In this document: piece by piece, positions 48,295-56,648 of the stretch | Position numbering within the stretch: the stretch's first letter is position 1 | How the letters are laid out: every line of letters starts with the position of its first letter | Assembly: GCF_000423345.1 (NCBI RefSeq) | Contig: NZ_KE384008.1 | Location: 62,001-126,000, forward strand | Length of the DNA stretch: 64,000 bases | Source: Marinimicrobium agarilyticum DSM 16975 | GTDB lineage: Bacteria > Pseudomonadota > Gammaproteobacteria > Pseudomonadales > Cellvibrionaceae | Direction of reading: 5' to 3' | The notes under the pieces: generated by a model | What the model saw: the letters and a program-made list of their open reading frames with translations, nothing else | What the model was told of the DNA's origin: nothing | Databases searched by the model: none | Position numbers and translations under genes: made by a program

Positions 48295-49655
48295 GTCGCC
48301 GTCCGTATCGACGCCCCGGTCGCCAGCAGCAGCGGCCGGCGGCGCGCTTTCAGGCTCGCGTTCTGCCGGAGCCCCTGGCCATCGAGCGGCTCAGCCATGA
48401 CGGCCGGGGCATCGCCCGCTGGGAGGGCAAAACACTGTTTGTCGCCGGCGCCTTGCCCGGCGAAACCGTCACGGTTCGTCTACTGGGCGAGCAAAGCCGT
48501 TTCGCCGAAGGGGAGGTGACCGAGGTCCTGGTGCCGGCCGCACAGCGCCAGACACCCCCGTGCCGCCATTACGGCACCTGCGGCGGCTGCCAACTTCAGC
48601 ACTTGGCCCCCCGCTCGCAGGTGGCGGCCAAACAGCAGGCGGTGCTGGATCAGCTCGAGCGCCAGGGCAAGGTGCGCCCGAAAGAACTGGTGCCGGCGAT
48701 CCTGTCCCCCTCGGAAGGCTACCGGCACCGGGCGCGCCTCGGGGTCTGGACCGAAAAGAACGGCACGGTCACGCTCGGTTTTCGCCGCAAGCGCGAGCGC
48801 ACACTGACGCCTATCGATGCCTGCGAGGTATTGGCCCCCGCGCTCAATGCGCTGCTCGCGCCGCTGCGGGGGTGGCTGGAAGGCCTGGAGCGCCGGGACG
48901 CGGTCGGGCATATCGAACTGATCCTGTCCGAGGAAGGGCCGGCCATGGTGGTCCGGGAGTTGAAAGCCCTGTCGCCACGGGACCTGCAACGGCTCGGCAC
49001 GGTGGGCGATGGCGCCCTGGGCGATCGGATCTGGCGGCAGACCACCAGCGAAGGGCTCAGCGATCTGAACGGCGAGCCCTGTGACCCGCGGCTTCACTAC
49101 GGTCTGCCGGATTTCGAGCTCGACCTGGCCTTTCACCCGCAGGACTTTACCCAGGTCAATGTCGAGGTCAACCGGGCCATGGTCCGCCAGGCCGTTGACT
49201 GGCTCGCCCCGCAACCGGGGGAGCGCGTGCTGGATCTCTTTTGTGGCATGGGCAACTTTACGCTACCCTTGGCTCGCTCCGGGGCTTGGGTCCGGGGGCT
49301 GGAAGGCAGTGACGCCATGGTCGGGCGCGCCCGGGAAAACGCTCGCCGCCACGGCCTCGAGGCCGAGTTCGATACGGCCAACCTGGCCCGTGGGGACGCC
49401 CGCCTCTGGCCCAAGGGCACACCGCTGGATGCGGTCCTGCTGGACCCGCCGCGCGATGGTGCCCGGGAACTGATGGCGCCCCTGGCGCAACTCCGGCCCC
49501 GCCGGCTGGTCTACGCCTCCTGCAACCCGGCCACGCTGGCGCGAGATGCCGGCGAGCTGGCCACCGCCGGCTACGACTTGCAATCACTCGGCGTGCTGGA
49601 TATGTTCCCGCACACCGAGCATGTGGAATCCATGGCGCTGTTTGTGCGCCGCTAA
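48291..49655 (+). CDS. rlmD: RlmD, 23S rRNA m5U1939 methyltransferase
   Basis: 454 aa. A TRAM domain (about 24-82), then the 4Fe-4S cysteines C91, C97 and C100 in CRHYGTCGGCQLQHL with a fourth in IDACEVL, and a SAM-binding fold (VLDLFCGMGNFTLPLA, LLDPPRDGARELM). The nucleophilic Cys lies in LVYASCNPATLARD. GTG start inside the cysM stop, so translation is coupled. Confidence 0.95.
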   Translation: MSRRPYRRPGRQQQRPAARFQARVLPEPLAIERLSHDGRGIARWEGKTLFVAGALPGETVTVRLLGEQSRFAEGEVTEVLVPAAQRQTPPCRHYGTCGGCQLQHLAPRSQVAAKQQAVLDQLERQGKVRPKELVPAILSPSEGYRHRARLGVWTEKNGTVTLGFRRKRERTLTPIDACEVLAPALNALLAPLRGWLEGLERRDAVGHIELILSEEGPAMVVRELKALSPRDLQRLGTVGDGALGDRIWRQTTSEGLSDLNGEPCDPRLHYGLPDFELDLAFHPQDFTQVNVEVNRAMVRQAVDWLAPQPGERVLDLFCGMGNFTLPLARSGAWVRGLEGSDAMVGRARENARRHGLEAEFDTANLARGDARLWPKGTPLDAVLLDPPRDGARELMAPLAQLRPRRLVYASCNPATLARDAGELATAGYDLQSLGVLDMFPHTEHVESMALFVRR

Positions 49656-49712
49656 AACCGATTGGAAAATAGGGGGCACGCACGCGCTGCTCCCCGAGGT
49701 TGAAAACGACCA

Positions 49713-51956
49713 ATGGTAAAAGTCCGAGAAGATCATCCGGTGACCGATGACGGCACCATTGATATCGATGCCTGGATAGGGCGCCTACCCGGTGCAACCG
49801 AGCGTTCGGCGGAAAGTCGCCAACAGCTCAGAGAGGCCTGTGAACTCAGCGCCCTGGCCGACAGCGCCCCCACCACTGTGGATTACGGTTGGGGCGAATT
49901 CAGCAGTTGCCTGACCATCGGCCTGGATATGGCCGAGTTGCTGGCCGACTTGCAACTGGACCAGGACAGCCTCGTGGCCGCCGTTCTCTATCGCGCCGTG
50001 CGCGAGGAAAAACTCTCCCTCGACAAAGTCCAGCAGCAATTCGGCGAAACCGTGGCCAAGCTGGTAAAGGGCGTGCTGCGCATGGCCGCCATCAGTTACC
50101 AGAGAGGCGAGGGCGAGGAGCGGGTGTTCGGCCGCGAGTCCGAAGAGCAGGCCGAGAACATCCGCAAAATGTTGGTCGCCATGGTGGACGACGTGCGGGT
50201 GGCCTTGATCAAACTCGCCGAACGCACCTGTGCGATTCGTGCGGTCAAGGCCGCCGGCCCCCAGCGCCGCCGTCAGGTCGCCCGGGAAGTGGCGGATGTG
50301 TACGCGCCTTTGGCCCACCGCCTGGGCATCGGCCATATCAAGTGGGAACTGGAAGACCTGGCCTTTCGCTACCTCGAACCGAACGACTACAAACGCATCG
50401 CCAAACTGCTGGATGAGCGCCGCTTGGCGCGCCAGGAGTACATTGATAACGTCCTCAATGTGCTGCGAACCGAGCTGAAGGATGCCAACATCGAAGGCGA
50501 TGTTACCGGCCGGGCCAAACACATCTACAGCATCTGGCGAAAGATGCAACGCAAGGGCATCAGCTTCTCCCAGGTGTACGACATCCGCGCGGTGCGGATT
50601 CTGGTTCCGAGCGTACGCGAATGCTATACGGTGCTCGGCATCGTGCACAGCTTGTGGCGGAACATTCCCCACGAATTCGACGACTACATCGCCTCGCCCA
50701 AAGAAAACGGCTACCGCTCCTTGCACACGGCGGTGATCGGCCCGGAAAACAAAGTCCTGGAAATCCAGATCCGCACCTTCGCCATGCATGAAGAGGCGGA
50801 GCTGGGGGTGTGTGCCCACTGGCGCTACAAAGGCACCGACGCCGATGCCAGCGAAAAAAGCTACGAACAGAAAATCGCCTGGCTGCGGCAAGTACTGGAG
50901 TGGCACGACGAACTCGGCGGGGAAGGGCAGTCCCTGAAAGAAGGGCTGCGCGCGGTCGACCAGGACCGCATCTACGTCTTTACTCCCGAAGGCCATGTGG
51001 TGGACTTACCGAGAACCGCCACGCCCCTGGACTTCGCCTACCGCATCCACACCGACGTGGGGCACCGCTGCCGGGGGGCCAAGGTCAACAACCGCATCGT
51101 TCCGCTGAACTACCACCTGAACACCGCGGACCAGGTCGAGATTCTCACCGGCAAGCGCGAAGCGCCCAGCCGTGACTGGCTTTCGCCCGCCCTGGGCTAC
51201 ATCAACACGCCCCGGGCCCGGGCCAAGGTGCAGCACTGGTTCAAGGTCCAGGCGCGGGATCAGAACATCGCCGAAGGCCAGGCGCTGCTTGACCGGGAAT
51301 TCAAGCGCCTGGCGCTGCTGGATCTGGACTTCGAGCAACTCGCGCAAAAGCTCAACATGCACAGCCTGGACGACCTCTATGCCGCCGTCGGCGCCAGCGA
51401 CATCGGCGTGGGGCAGGTGCTGAGCGCCGCCCAGCGGATGATCAAGGCCACCCACCCGGAAGAGCCGGTCATCCCCTTCAAGGCCCGCTCCGCCAAGCGC
51501 AAGAAAGACTCGGACCTCTACATCGAAGGGGTGGGCAACCTACTCACCCAGATCGCCAGTTGCTGTAACCCGGTACCCGGCGATGCCATCACCGGCTACA
51601 TTACTCTGGGCAAAGGCGTCTCGATTCACCGGCAGGACTGCAGCAATATCCTGCAGTTGCAAGCGGACGATCCCCAACGCATCATCAAAGTCTCCTGGGG
51701 GGAAACCCCGCAAAGCGCCTACTCGGTGGACCTCATCATCGAGGCCTACGACCGGCACGGCCTGCTGCGCGATATCACCACGCTGCTGGATGGTGAGCGC
51801 ATCAACATCAGCGCCATGCAGACGCTCTCGGACAAACGCAAAAACACCGTGGACATGTTGGTCACGGCGGAAATCCGCAGTATCGACGAGCTCAGCCGCA
51901 TTCTCACGCGCCTGAACCAATTGCCCAACATCGCCTCGGCCCGACGCAAGCACTGA
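49713..51956 (+). CDS. relA: RelA, ppGpp synthetase I
   Basis: 747 aa. The N-terminal HD domain is inactive (LVAAVLYRAVREEKLSL replaces the HD pair), as expected for monofunctional RelA. The synthetase domain follows (YDIRAVRILVPSVRECYTVLGIVHSLW, SPKENGYRSLHTAVIGPE), then TGS (VFTPEGHVVDLPRTATPLDFAYRIHTDVGH), helical, zinc-finger (ASCCNPVPGDAITGYITLGKGVSIHRQDC) and ACT domains. It makes pppGpp on stalled ribosomes. mazG follows after five bases. Confidence 0.96.
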   Translation: MVKVREDHPVTDDGTIDIDAWIGRLPGATERSAESRQQLREACELSALADSAPTTVDYGWGEFSSCLTIGLDMAELLADLQLDQDSLVAAVLYRAVREEKLSLDKVQQQFGETVAKLVKGVLRMAAISYQRGEGEERVFGRESEEQAENIRKMLVAMVDDVRVALIKLAERTCAIRAVKAAGPQRRRQVAREVADVYAPLAHRLGIGHIKWELEDLAFRYLEPNDYKRIAKLLDERRLARQEYIDNVLNVLRTELKDANIEGDVTGRAKHIYSIWRKMQRKGISFSQVYDIRAVRILVPSVRECYTVLGIVHSLWRNIPHEFDDYIASPKENGYRSLHTAVIGPENKVLEIQIRTFAMHEEAELGVCAHWRYKGTDADASEKSYEQKIAWLRQVLEWHDELGGEGQSLKEGLRAVDQDRIYVFTPEGHVVDLPRTATPLDFAYRIHTDVGHRCRGAKVNNRIVPLNYHLNTADQVEILTGKREAPSRDWLSPALGYINTPRARAKVQHWFKVQARDQNIAEGQALLDREFKRLALLDLDFEQLAQKLNMHSLDDLYAAVGASDIGVGQVLSAAQRMIKATHPEEPVIPFKARSAKRKKDSDLYIEGVGNLLTQIASCCNPVPGDAITGYITLGKGVSIHRQDCSNILQLQADDPQRIIKVSWGETPQSAYSVDLIIEAYDRHGLLRDITTLLDGERINISAMQTLSDKRKNTVDMLVTAEIRSIDELSRILTRLNQLPNIASARRKH

Positions 51957-51961
51957 CTGCC

Positions 51962-52756
51962 ATGACCTATACCGTTGACGACCTGCTTTACCTGATGGCC
52001 CGCCTGCGCGAGCCCGGCTCCGGCTGCCCGTGGGATTTGAAACAGTCCTACAAAACCATCGCGCCCTCCACCCTGGAGGAGGCGTACGAAGTGGTGGACA
52101 CCATCGAGCGGGAAGACTATGACCACCTCCGGGAAGAGTTGGGGGACCTGCTGTTTCAGGTGATCTTCTACAGCCAACTGGGCAAAGAGGAAGAGCGTTT
52201 CGACTTCCCGGCCATTGTGCACGGGCTGGTCAGCAAACTGCTTCGGCGCCACCCGCACGTCTTCCCGGACGGCACCCTGGAAAGCCGCGTCGATGACCAG
52301 GACGCCATTCAGGACGAAGTGAAAGTCCGCTGGGAAGCCATCAAACAGGAAGAGCGGGCCGAGAAAGGGGTCATGGGGGTGCTGGACGATGTGCCCGTGA
52401 CCCTGCCGGCACTGAGCCGCGCCGCCAAGCTGCAAAAACGCGCCTCGGGAGTGGGCTTTGACTGGCCCGACGTCTCCGGCCCTATCGCCAAAGTCCGCGA
52501 GGAGCTGGCCGAGCTGGAAGCGGAAATCGACAGTGGGGACAAACAGGCCCAGCAAGAAGAGCTGGGAGACCTGCTATTCGCCACCGCCAACATCGCCCGA
52601 CACCTCAAAATCGACCCCGAAGCCGCCCTGCGCGGCGCCAACCGCAAGTTCGAGCGCCGCTTCCGCTATGTGGAGGCCCAGGCCGGCGACCAACTCGGCA
52701 GTGCTTCGCTCGCCCAGCTCGACCGCCTGTGGGATCAGGCCAAGTCTAAAGAATAA
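51962..52756 (+). CDS. mazG: MazG, nucleoside triphosphate pyrophosphohydrolase
   Basis: 264 aa with two MazG repeats. The N-terminal one shows GCPWDLKQSYKTIAPSTLEEAYEV and LREELGDLLFQVIFYSQL; the C-terminal one shows KVREELAELEAEID and EELGDLLFATANIARHL. The EExxE and D metal-binding residues are present. It hydrolyses NTPs and lowers ppGpp effects in E. coli, where it also follows relA. Confidence 0.95.
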   Translation: MTYTVDDLLYLMARLREPGSGCPWDLKQSYKTIAPSTLEEAYEVVDTIEREDYDHLREELGDLLFQVIFYSQLGKEEERFDFPAIVHGLVSKLLRRHPHVFPDGTLESRVDDQDAIQDEVKVRWEAIKQEERAEKGVMGVLDDVPVTLPALSRAAKLQKRASGVGFDWPDVSGPIAKVREELAELEAEIDSGDKQAQQEELGDLLFATANIARHLKIDPEAALRGANRKFERRFRYVEAQAGDQLGSASLAQLDRLWDQAKSKE

Positions 52757-52786
52757 AAGATTTATATGACTTTTAATTGGGTTTTC

Positions 52787-52812
52787 CCGACTATTTATGC
52801 ATAAATAGTCGG
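52787..52812. promoter_or_regulatory. perfect 26-bp palindrome between mazG and the HD-GYP gene
   Basis: CCGACTATTTATG followed immediately by its exact complement CATAAATAGTCGG, no loop. AT-rich centre and no U-tract. It is 80 bp upstream of the HD-GYP start. It can be an operator for a dimeric regulator or a cruciform; nothing identifies the protein. Confidence 0.5.
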
Positions 52813-52892
52813 TGCTTTGGCGCCATTTCTCTTATAACCTCGCGCCTGTTGTCTACAATAGCAATATTGGCCCCTTGAAGGAGGCGTAAGGC

Positions 52893-54158
52893 GTGGAGTG
52901 GCAAGAGGTACGGCCCGGATTCATGGATACGAGCAATCGCTCGACCAAAATCCACGTGTCCGAGCTGAGAGTCGGCATGTTCGTATCCAAACTGGACCGG
53001 GATTGGCTGGAAACGCCGTTTCTGGTTCAAGGCTTTATGATTGAAACCCCCGAAGAGGCACAGACGGTGGCGGAACATGCCGAGTACGTCTGGATCGATG
53101 CCGTCCAATCAAAATGGGTTCCCCCCGAGCATCGTTCCTTCGTTGAAGTGCCCGCGCCCGCCAAAAAAACCTATATCAATAAAGTGTCCGCACGCAAAGA
53201 GCACGGCCACGCCATTAAAGTCTTTCGTGACGCCCGACGTTTAACCAAGACTCTGGTCGATGACATCCGCCTCGGCGGCACCATCGATACTGAGCAGGCC
53301 AAAGTGACCGTCCGGGGCTGCGTTGATAGCATTCTTCGAAACCCCGACGCCCTGTTGTGGATGACCAAAATCCGGGACGAAGACGAATACACCGCCGAAC
53401 ACTGCCTGAACGTCTGTATCCTCGCCATCGCCTTCGGCCGCCACCTGGGCATGTCGGAAAACGAACTGGAAAAAATCGGCCTGTGCGGCTTGCTGCACGA
53501 CGTGGGCAAAATGCGCGTGCCCCCGGAGGTACTGAACAAACCCGGACCGCTGACCCCCAAAGAATTCAACATGATTCGGGCCCACACCGTTCTCGGTCGC
53601 AACCTGCTGCTCTCCACGCCCGGCATTTTCGACGCGGTGGTGGACGTGGCCTACAGCCACCACGAGCGAATGGACGGCATGGGCTACCCACGCAAACTCC
53701 CGCAGGAAAGAATCTCCTACTACGCCCGCGTTATCGCCCTGGTCGACGCCTACGACGCCATGACCGCGAACCGCTGTTACGCCCCGGCCATCCCCACCAC
53801 CCAAGCCCTCAAAAACATCTACAAGGACCGGGGCACCCACTTCGATGAAAAACTCGCCCTGGAATTTATCAAAAGCATCGGCCTCTATCCTCCGGGCACC
53901 GTTGTGCAACTGCACAACGACATGGTGGGCATTGTGCTGGAAATCAGCCAGAAATACCGCCACCTGCCCAAAGTCATCCTAATCAAAAAAGGCGAGGTGC
54001 CCTTGGAAAAGGAGCAAGTCGTCAACCTGGCCGATGTGGAAAAGGGGCTGTTGGCCAGAGAGTTCCTTATCAAACGCGCCCTGAAAGACGGCACCTACGG
54101 TATTCGCGTGGCGGAGTATCGGGAGAAAGGGCTGGTGTTTCGGGCGGCGGTGCCGTAA
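52893..54158 (+). CDS. HD-GYP cyclic-di-GMP phosphodiesterase (DUF3391 + HD-GYP)
   Basis: 421 aa. The GTG start at 52893 has a perfect AAGGAGG eight bases upstream; the later ATG at 52923 has none. An N-terminal DUF3391-type domain (KIHVSELRVGMFVSKLDRDWLETPF) is followed by HD-GYP: HCLNVCILAIAFGRHLG, LLHDVGKMRVP, HHERMDGMGYPRKL and LVDAYDAMTANR. Metal and GYP residues are intact, so it should hydrolyse c-di-GMP in the cytoplasm. It is the last core-like gene before the accessory region. Confidence 0.92.
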   Translation: MEWQEVRPGFMDTSNRSTKIHVSELRVGMFVSKLDRDWLETPFLVQGFMIETPEEAQTVAEHAEYVWIDAVQSKWVPPEHRSFVEVPAPAKKTYINKVSARKEHGHAIKVFRDARRLTKTLVDDIRLGGTIDTEQAKVTVRGCVDSILRNPDALLWMTKIRDEDEYTAEHCLNVCILAIAFGRHLGMSENELEKIGLCGLLHDVGKMRVPPEVLNKPGPLTPKEFNMIRAHTVLGRNLLLSTPGIFDAVVDVAYSHHERMDGMGYPRKLPQERISYYARVIALVDAYDAMTANRCYAPAIPTTQALKNIYKDRGTHFDEKLALEFIKSIGLYPPGTVVQLHNDMVGIVLEISQKYRHLPKVILIKKGEVPLEKEQVVNLADVEKGLLAREFLIKRALKDGTYGIRVAEYREKGLVFRAAVP

Positions 54159-54170
54159 CGTTTGACGTTA
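54156..54170. promoter_or_regulatory. 6-3-6 palindrome at the higBA remnant
   Basis: TAACGT-TTG-ACGTTA is a perfect inverted repeat overlapping the last codon and stop of the HD-GYP gene and just ahead of the higB remnant. HigA autoregulates by binding such repeats. A similar but imperfect motif lies before cas1. Candidate only. Confidence 0.35.
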
Positions 54171-54246
54171 TAACAAGCAGTTTCGGGTTTGCTTTCGCTG
54201 GACCAAGGCCGGGGCGGAAGATGTAGAAATTGTGGATTATCATTAG
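54166..54246 (+). pseudogene. higB: truncated higB toxin remnant
   Basis: The frame just ahead of higA reads RYNKQFRVCFRWTKAGAEDV followed by EIVDYH and a stop. This is the C-terminal end of a HigB (RelE-superfamily) mRNA interferase, which classically ends in ...RICFRW...VEIVDYH. An in-frame TGA stands directly upstream and no start codon or N-terminal two thirds exist; that space is occupied by the end of the HD-GYP gene. The toxin is therefore dead. Its stop TAG forms part of the higA RBS, the usual higBA junction. Confidence 0.85.
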
Positions 54247-54256
54247 GAGGTAACTC

Positions 54257-54571
54257 ATGCGTAATATTGAAGCGGTAACGCCGGGCGAGTTACTGAAGGA
54301 AGAGTTTCTTGAACCAATGGGTATTTCTCAGTACCGTCTGGCTAAAGAGATCGGCGTACCGGCTCAGAGGATCGGCCAGATTATCGCCGGAAAGCGCTCG
54401 ATAACCGCCGACACGGATTTACGACTGTGCCGCTTCTTTGGCTTGTCCAATGGTTATTGGCTGCGTGCTCAAGTGGCCTATGATACTGAAGTGGCGGAAG
54501 ATGCTCTGGAAGACCAATTGAAGAGAATCCGTCCATGGAGATCGCCGGAGGGAGCCGAAAACCGAGCCTAA
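54257..54571 (+). CDS. higA: HigA-family antitoxin, toxin partner lost
   Basis: 104 aa, XRE-type helix-turn-helix of the HigA/VapI group. The N-terminus NIEAVTPGELLKEEFLEPMGISQYRLAKEIGVPAQRIGQIIAGK is characteristic. A perfect TAGGAGG lies upstream of the ATG. HigA normally neutralises HigB and represses the operon. Here higB survives only as a 26-codon fragment, so HigA is either a free regulator, an antitoxin against HigB from elsewhere, or a relic. Confidence 0.92.
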   Translation: MRNIEAVTPGELLKEEFLEPMGISQYRLAKEIGVPAQRIGQIIAGKRSITADTDLRLCRFFGLSNGYWLRAQVAYDTEVAEDALEDQLKRIRPWRSPEGAENRA

Positions 54572-54705
54572 CCAAAGACCGCCCAGTCCCCAAAGAGTAA
54601 GCGTTGCGTATATTTTCCAAATGCTCGTTGATGATTGGCTAAATGTGACAACGTTCGCATAAGATGGCATGATCGGCCAAAACACCGCCAACCGGGAAGA
54701 CATGT

Positions 54706-55542
54706 ATGTCGATACCCAAGGACACACAGGCAGAGCGCCTGACCCTGTTAGAACTGGTCGCCTACTGGGAAGGCAAGGTCAATACCACTTTGCTCACCCG
54801 CCATTTTGGAATTTCCCGCCAGTATGCCAGTGCCGACCTGAAACGCTATCGCGAGTTGGCGCCCGATAATCTCAGGTATTGTGCCTCAGCCAAGTCCTAT
54901 CTCGCGGGCATTGATTTTCAGCCAATTTACATCAGCACTGACGTTGCTCAGTACCTCAACTGGTTGGGTACCGGCCATCTCGACCACCAGAGTAGTACCG
55001 TCCCCAACGAAGTGCTGACTCTCCCACCCCGAAAAGTAGCGCCTGCCGTGATGCGTGGTTTGGTTTCGGCGATTCGGGAGCAACGGCGGGTGGATGTGGA
55101 CTATGTATCCCTTTCCAACCCCGATAGACAAGGGCGTATCATCGCCCCTCATGCCTTTGTCAAAACCGGGTTGCGTTGGCACCTGCGAGCCTGGTGCGAA
55201 AAAAAGCAAAGCTATCGTGACTTTGTGCTCAGTCGTTTTCGCGGTACTCCAGAATTGATGGATAAAACCGACCATAAAGCCGAAGACGATGTGAGCTGGA
55301 ACACTGAGGTTACGCTCATCTTTCAACCGGATCCCCGCCTTTCCCCGGCAAAGCGCCACGTTCTTGAGCATGATTACCAGATGCGTGACGGCGAACTCCA
55401 AGTCACGACTCGCGCTTGCCTGGTGCAATACCTACTCAATGAAATGCAGGTAAACACCAAGGTGCTGGACGGCACTCCAGAGGCGCAGCAACTGGTACTT
55501 GTCAACCAAGCTGACATACGAGGGTGGTTGTTTGAAGGGTGA
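54706..55542 (+). CDS. WYL-domain transcriptional regulator (BrxR/CapW-like)
   Basis: 278 aa. Order: N-terminal winged helix (RLTLLELVAYWEGKVNTTLL, TRHFGISRQYASADLKRYREL), a WYL domain (IREQRRVDVDYVSL, GRIIAPHAFVKTGLRWHLRAW, YRDFVLSRFRGTPEL), and a C-terminal WCX-like extension. This layout and the APHAFVKTGLRWHLRAWCE segment match the BrxR/CapW repressors that control BREX and CBASS defence operons. It stands 122 bp upstream of cas1 in the same direction, so it may regulate the cas genes by sensing nucleic acid or nucleotide ligands. That link is inferred from position. Confidence 0.75.
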   Translation: MSIPKDTQAERLTLLELVAYWEGKVNTTLLTRHFGISRQYASADLKRYRELAPDNLRYCASAKSYLAGIDFQPIYISTDVAQYLNWLGTGHLDHQSSTVPNEVLTLPPRKVAPAVMRGLVSAIREQRRVDVDYVSLSNPDRQGRIIAPHAFVKTGLRWHLRAWCEKKQSYRDFVLSRFRGTPELMDKTDHKAEDDVSWNTEVTLIFQPDPRLSPAKRHVLEHDYQMRDGELQVTTRACLVQYLLNEMQVNTKVLDGTPEAQQLVLVNQADIRGWLFEG

Positions 55543-55664
55543 AGCGCGGCGGAGTAGCAAGAATATGACAAAAGAGTTTACCTGTGTTTTTGCGCAGTAT
55601 TTGGTTTGCTAAACGTAACGGTTAACGTTGAGGCTCTGAAACATAACGAGAGTTGAGGTCGCTT

Positions 55665-56648
55665 GTGGAAGACATATCGCCATCTGATCTAAAAACCATT
55701 CTACACTCCAAAAGGGCTAATATTTACTACCTTCAATATTGCCGGGTGTTGGTCAATGGTGGTCGGGTGGAGTATGTCACCGATCAAGGAAAAGAGTCGC
55801 TGTACTGGAATATTCCCATCGCCAATACCACCAGCATTCTCCTTGGTACAGGTACTTCCATTACTCAGGCTGCGATGCGAGAGCTGGCCAAGGCCGGGGT
55901 GTTGGTTGGATTTTGTGGCGGTGGAGGTACGCCGCTATTTGCTGCCAACGAAGTAGACTTTGATGTGGCCTGGTTTTCGCCCCAGAGCGAGTACCGGCCC
56001 ACGGAGTACCTGCAGGCTTGGGTCAAATTCTGGTTTGATGATGATTTACGACTTACCGCTGCCAAAGCTCTGCAACAGGCCCGGCTGGCACGCTTGCAGA
56101 AGGAGTGGAGCAAAAGGGCGTTGCGTGAGGCAGGTTTTACCGTCGATACCGAGCGGCTGGAGCGTCTTCTAGCAGATGCTGCCCAGCGGATTGAGGTCCA
56201 GAAAGACACCATGGCGCTGCTGACTGAAGAGGCGCGCCTAACCAAGGCGTTGTTCAAGTTGGCGGTGGATGCCGTTGGTTATGGCGATTTTACCCGCGCC
56301 AAGCGGGGTACGGGCGCTGACCCCGCCAACCGCTTTTTGGACCACGGTAACTATCTGGCATATGGCCTGGGGGCAACTGCCACTTGGACCCTGGGCCTGC
56401 CGCATGGCCTAGCTATTTTGCACGGCAAAACCCGCCGTGGTGGCCTGGTATTTGACGCAGCCGATTTGATCAAGGATGCGGTGATACTTCCCCAGGCTTT
56501 TTTGTCAGCGATGCGCGGCGATGAAGAACAGCAGTTTCGCCAGAACTGCATAGAGGCGCTGACCCGCAGTGAATCTCTGGACTTTATCATTGATACCCTC
56601 AAGTCTATCGCCGTGCAAACCGCCGCGCTAGTGGAGCACGGTGAATGA
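55665..56648 (+). CDS. cas1: Cas1, type I-F adaptation integrase
   Basis: 327 aa from the GTG at 55665 (GAGG upstream); a TTG four codons earlier is less likely. MEDISPSDLKTILHSKRANI, NIPIANTTSILLGTGTSITQAAMRELAKAGVLVGFCGGGGTPLF and the late LGLPHGLAILHGKTRRGGLVFDAADLIKDAVILP are type I-F Cas1 signatures. With the Cas2 part of Cas2-3 it integrates new spacers. Its stop overlaps the cas2-3 start (ATGA). Confidence 0.96.
   Translation: MEDISPSDLKTILHSKRANIYYLQYCRVLVNGGRVEYVTDQGKESLYWNIPIANTTSILLGTGTSITQAAMRELAKAGVLVGFCGGGGTPLFAANEVDFDVAWFSPQSEYRPTEYLQAWVKFWFDDDLRLTAAKALQQARLARLQKEWSKRALREAGFTVDTERLERLLADAAQRIEVQKDTMALLTEEARLTKALFKLAVDAVGYGDFTRAKRGTGADPANRFLDHGNYLAYGLGATATWTLGLPHGLAILHGKTRRGGLVFDAADLIKDAVILPQAFLSAMRGDEEQQFRQNCIEALTRSESLDFIIDTLKSIAVQTAALVEHGE

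Noticed and set aside
48480-49214. Long minus-strand ORFs opposite rlmD, purL, relA and barA
   Set aside because: They are GC-skew shadows of well-identified genes, with no RBS and no protein motifs.
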